5,993 nucleotides of DNA, from assembly GCA_027346205.1 (NCBI GenBank), contig DAIESR010000485.1, positions 1-5,993 of the forward strand. The letters are read 5' to 3'. This DNA is from Beijerinckiaceae bacterium (GTDB lineage: Bacteria > Pseudomonadota > Alphaproteobacteria > Rhizobiales > Beijerinckiaceae). The translations under genes were made by a program, and so were the position numbers. Every line of letters starts with the position of its first letter. Position 1 is the stretch's first letter. The notes under the pieces were generated by a model, which worked only from the letters and a program-made list of their open reading frames with translations, had not been told where the DNA came from and searched no databases. Below are positions 5,519 to 5,993 of the stretch, one piece after another.

Positions 5519-5993
5519 TCACGCGGCCGGCAGGAGGAAGCCGGTCACGCTGCGCCGTTTTTCGAGCCAGCGCGTGGCCTTGGTAACGTCTTGCGCCGTG
5601 ACAGCCTCGATCCGGTCGGGCCATTGCAGAACATCGGCAACGTTGAGGCCGGTGGCGAGCGAAGACCCGTACCAGCGCCCGAGCGTCGCCTGATTGTCCT
5701 GCGCATAGATCGCATCGGCGATGAGGCGCGTTTTGGCGCGTGCCAAATCTTCGTCGCTCACGCCCTTCTCCGCCACTGAGGCGATGACACGCTCCAACTC
5801 GCCGTCGAGCGTTTCGAGCGTGACGCCTGGCGCCGGCATGCCATAGACATAAAAGCGCGTATCATCGACCGCCGTGCCCGCATAATGCGCGCCGACGGAA
5901 ACGGCGATCCGCTTGTCGACGACGAGGGCTTTGAACAAGAGGCTCGTTTGGCCGCCGCCGAGAAGATGGGCGAGAACTTCGAGCGCCTCCGCC
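5519..5993 (-). CDS. M16B family peptidase, C-terminal part; likely zinc-binding partner
   Basis: The frame enters from the right edge and ends at TGA 5521-5519, giving the last 157 residues. The visible part is the end of an M16 C-terminal domain: HLLGGGQTSLLFKALVVDK near its start (visible residues about 9-27) matches the family's GGG-S-RL-R motif, then YAGTAVDDTRFYVYG, a helix containing DEDLARAKTRL, and a closing domain with LGRWYGSSLATG. The place occupied by Arg308/Tyr315 in the downstream gene reads K/G here, so this subunit lacks the Arg/Tyr pair. That is the pattern of the HXXEH-bearing partner of M16B pairs, but the HXXEH region itself lies outside the window and is inferred. The gene ends 223 bases before the second M16 gene, separated by the two double-hairpin repeats; they are probably co-transcribed unless those hairpins stop transcription. 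Confidence 0.85.
   Translation of the reverse strand, partial: AEALEVLAHLLGGGQTSLLFKALVVDKRIAVSVGAHYAGTAVDDTRFYVYGMPAPGVTLETLDGELERVIASVAEKGVSDEDLARAKTRLIADAIYAQDNQATLGRWYGSSLATGLNVADVLQWPDRIEAVTAQDVTKATRWLEKRRSVTGFLLPAA

Overview
The window looks like a chromosomal segment of an alphaproteobacterium, probably of the order Hyphomicrobiales (Rhizobiales). The grounds are the moderately high GC coding sequence, a single-CXXCH 'cytochrome B6'-type c-type cytochrome of a kind I associate with Bradyrhizobium relatives and methylotrophs, a DUF3422 membrane protein, an adjacent pair of M16B peptidase-like genes, and several intergenic palindromes of the types scattered through these genomes. I cannot name the genus. 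Every gene I can support lies on the minus strand, so the gene order in the direction of transcription runs from high to low coordinates.

Layout from right to left (5' to 3' on the minus strand): the C-terminal part of a first M16 peptidase-family protein (5519-5993, cut by the window edge); a 223-base gap holding two inverted copies of a double-hairpin intergenic repeat (5347-5395 and 5427-5474); a complete second M16 protein lacking the zinc-binding HXXEH motif but carrying the Arg/Tyr substrate pair (3976-5295); a short spacer; tRNA-Lys(CTT) with encoded CCA (3605-3680), followed by a cluster of four GTCTCAC heptamers that can form a terminator-like hairpin; about 450 bases with no supported gene; two palindromic elements (3022-3058 and 2959-3008); a DUF3422 family membrane protein (1615-2937); a 587-base gap carrying several decayed or structured repeats; and the first 342 codons of a secreted c-type cytochrome (1-1027, continuing past the left edge).

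The two M16 genes probably act together: the downstream product has the features of the non-zinc subunit of a two-protein M16B peptidase, while the visible part of the upstream product lacks the Arg/Tyr pair, as expected if it is the zinc-binding partner. The DUF3422 gene, the tRNA and the cytochrome gene show no evident functional link to them or to each other.

I found no CRISPR array, transposase, integrase or new multi-gene system. What is most worth a second look is the density of structured intergenic DNA: one palindrome creates a spurious in-frame N-terminal extension of the DUF3422 gene, a GTCTCAC cluster follows tRNA-Lys, two hairpins in the 1028-1614 gap share a sequence change that preserves pairing, and a three-copy 15-base repeat there is bracketed by an 8-base inverted repeat.
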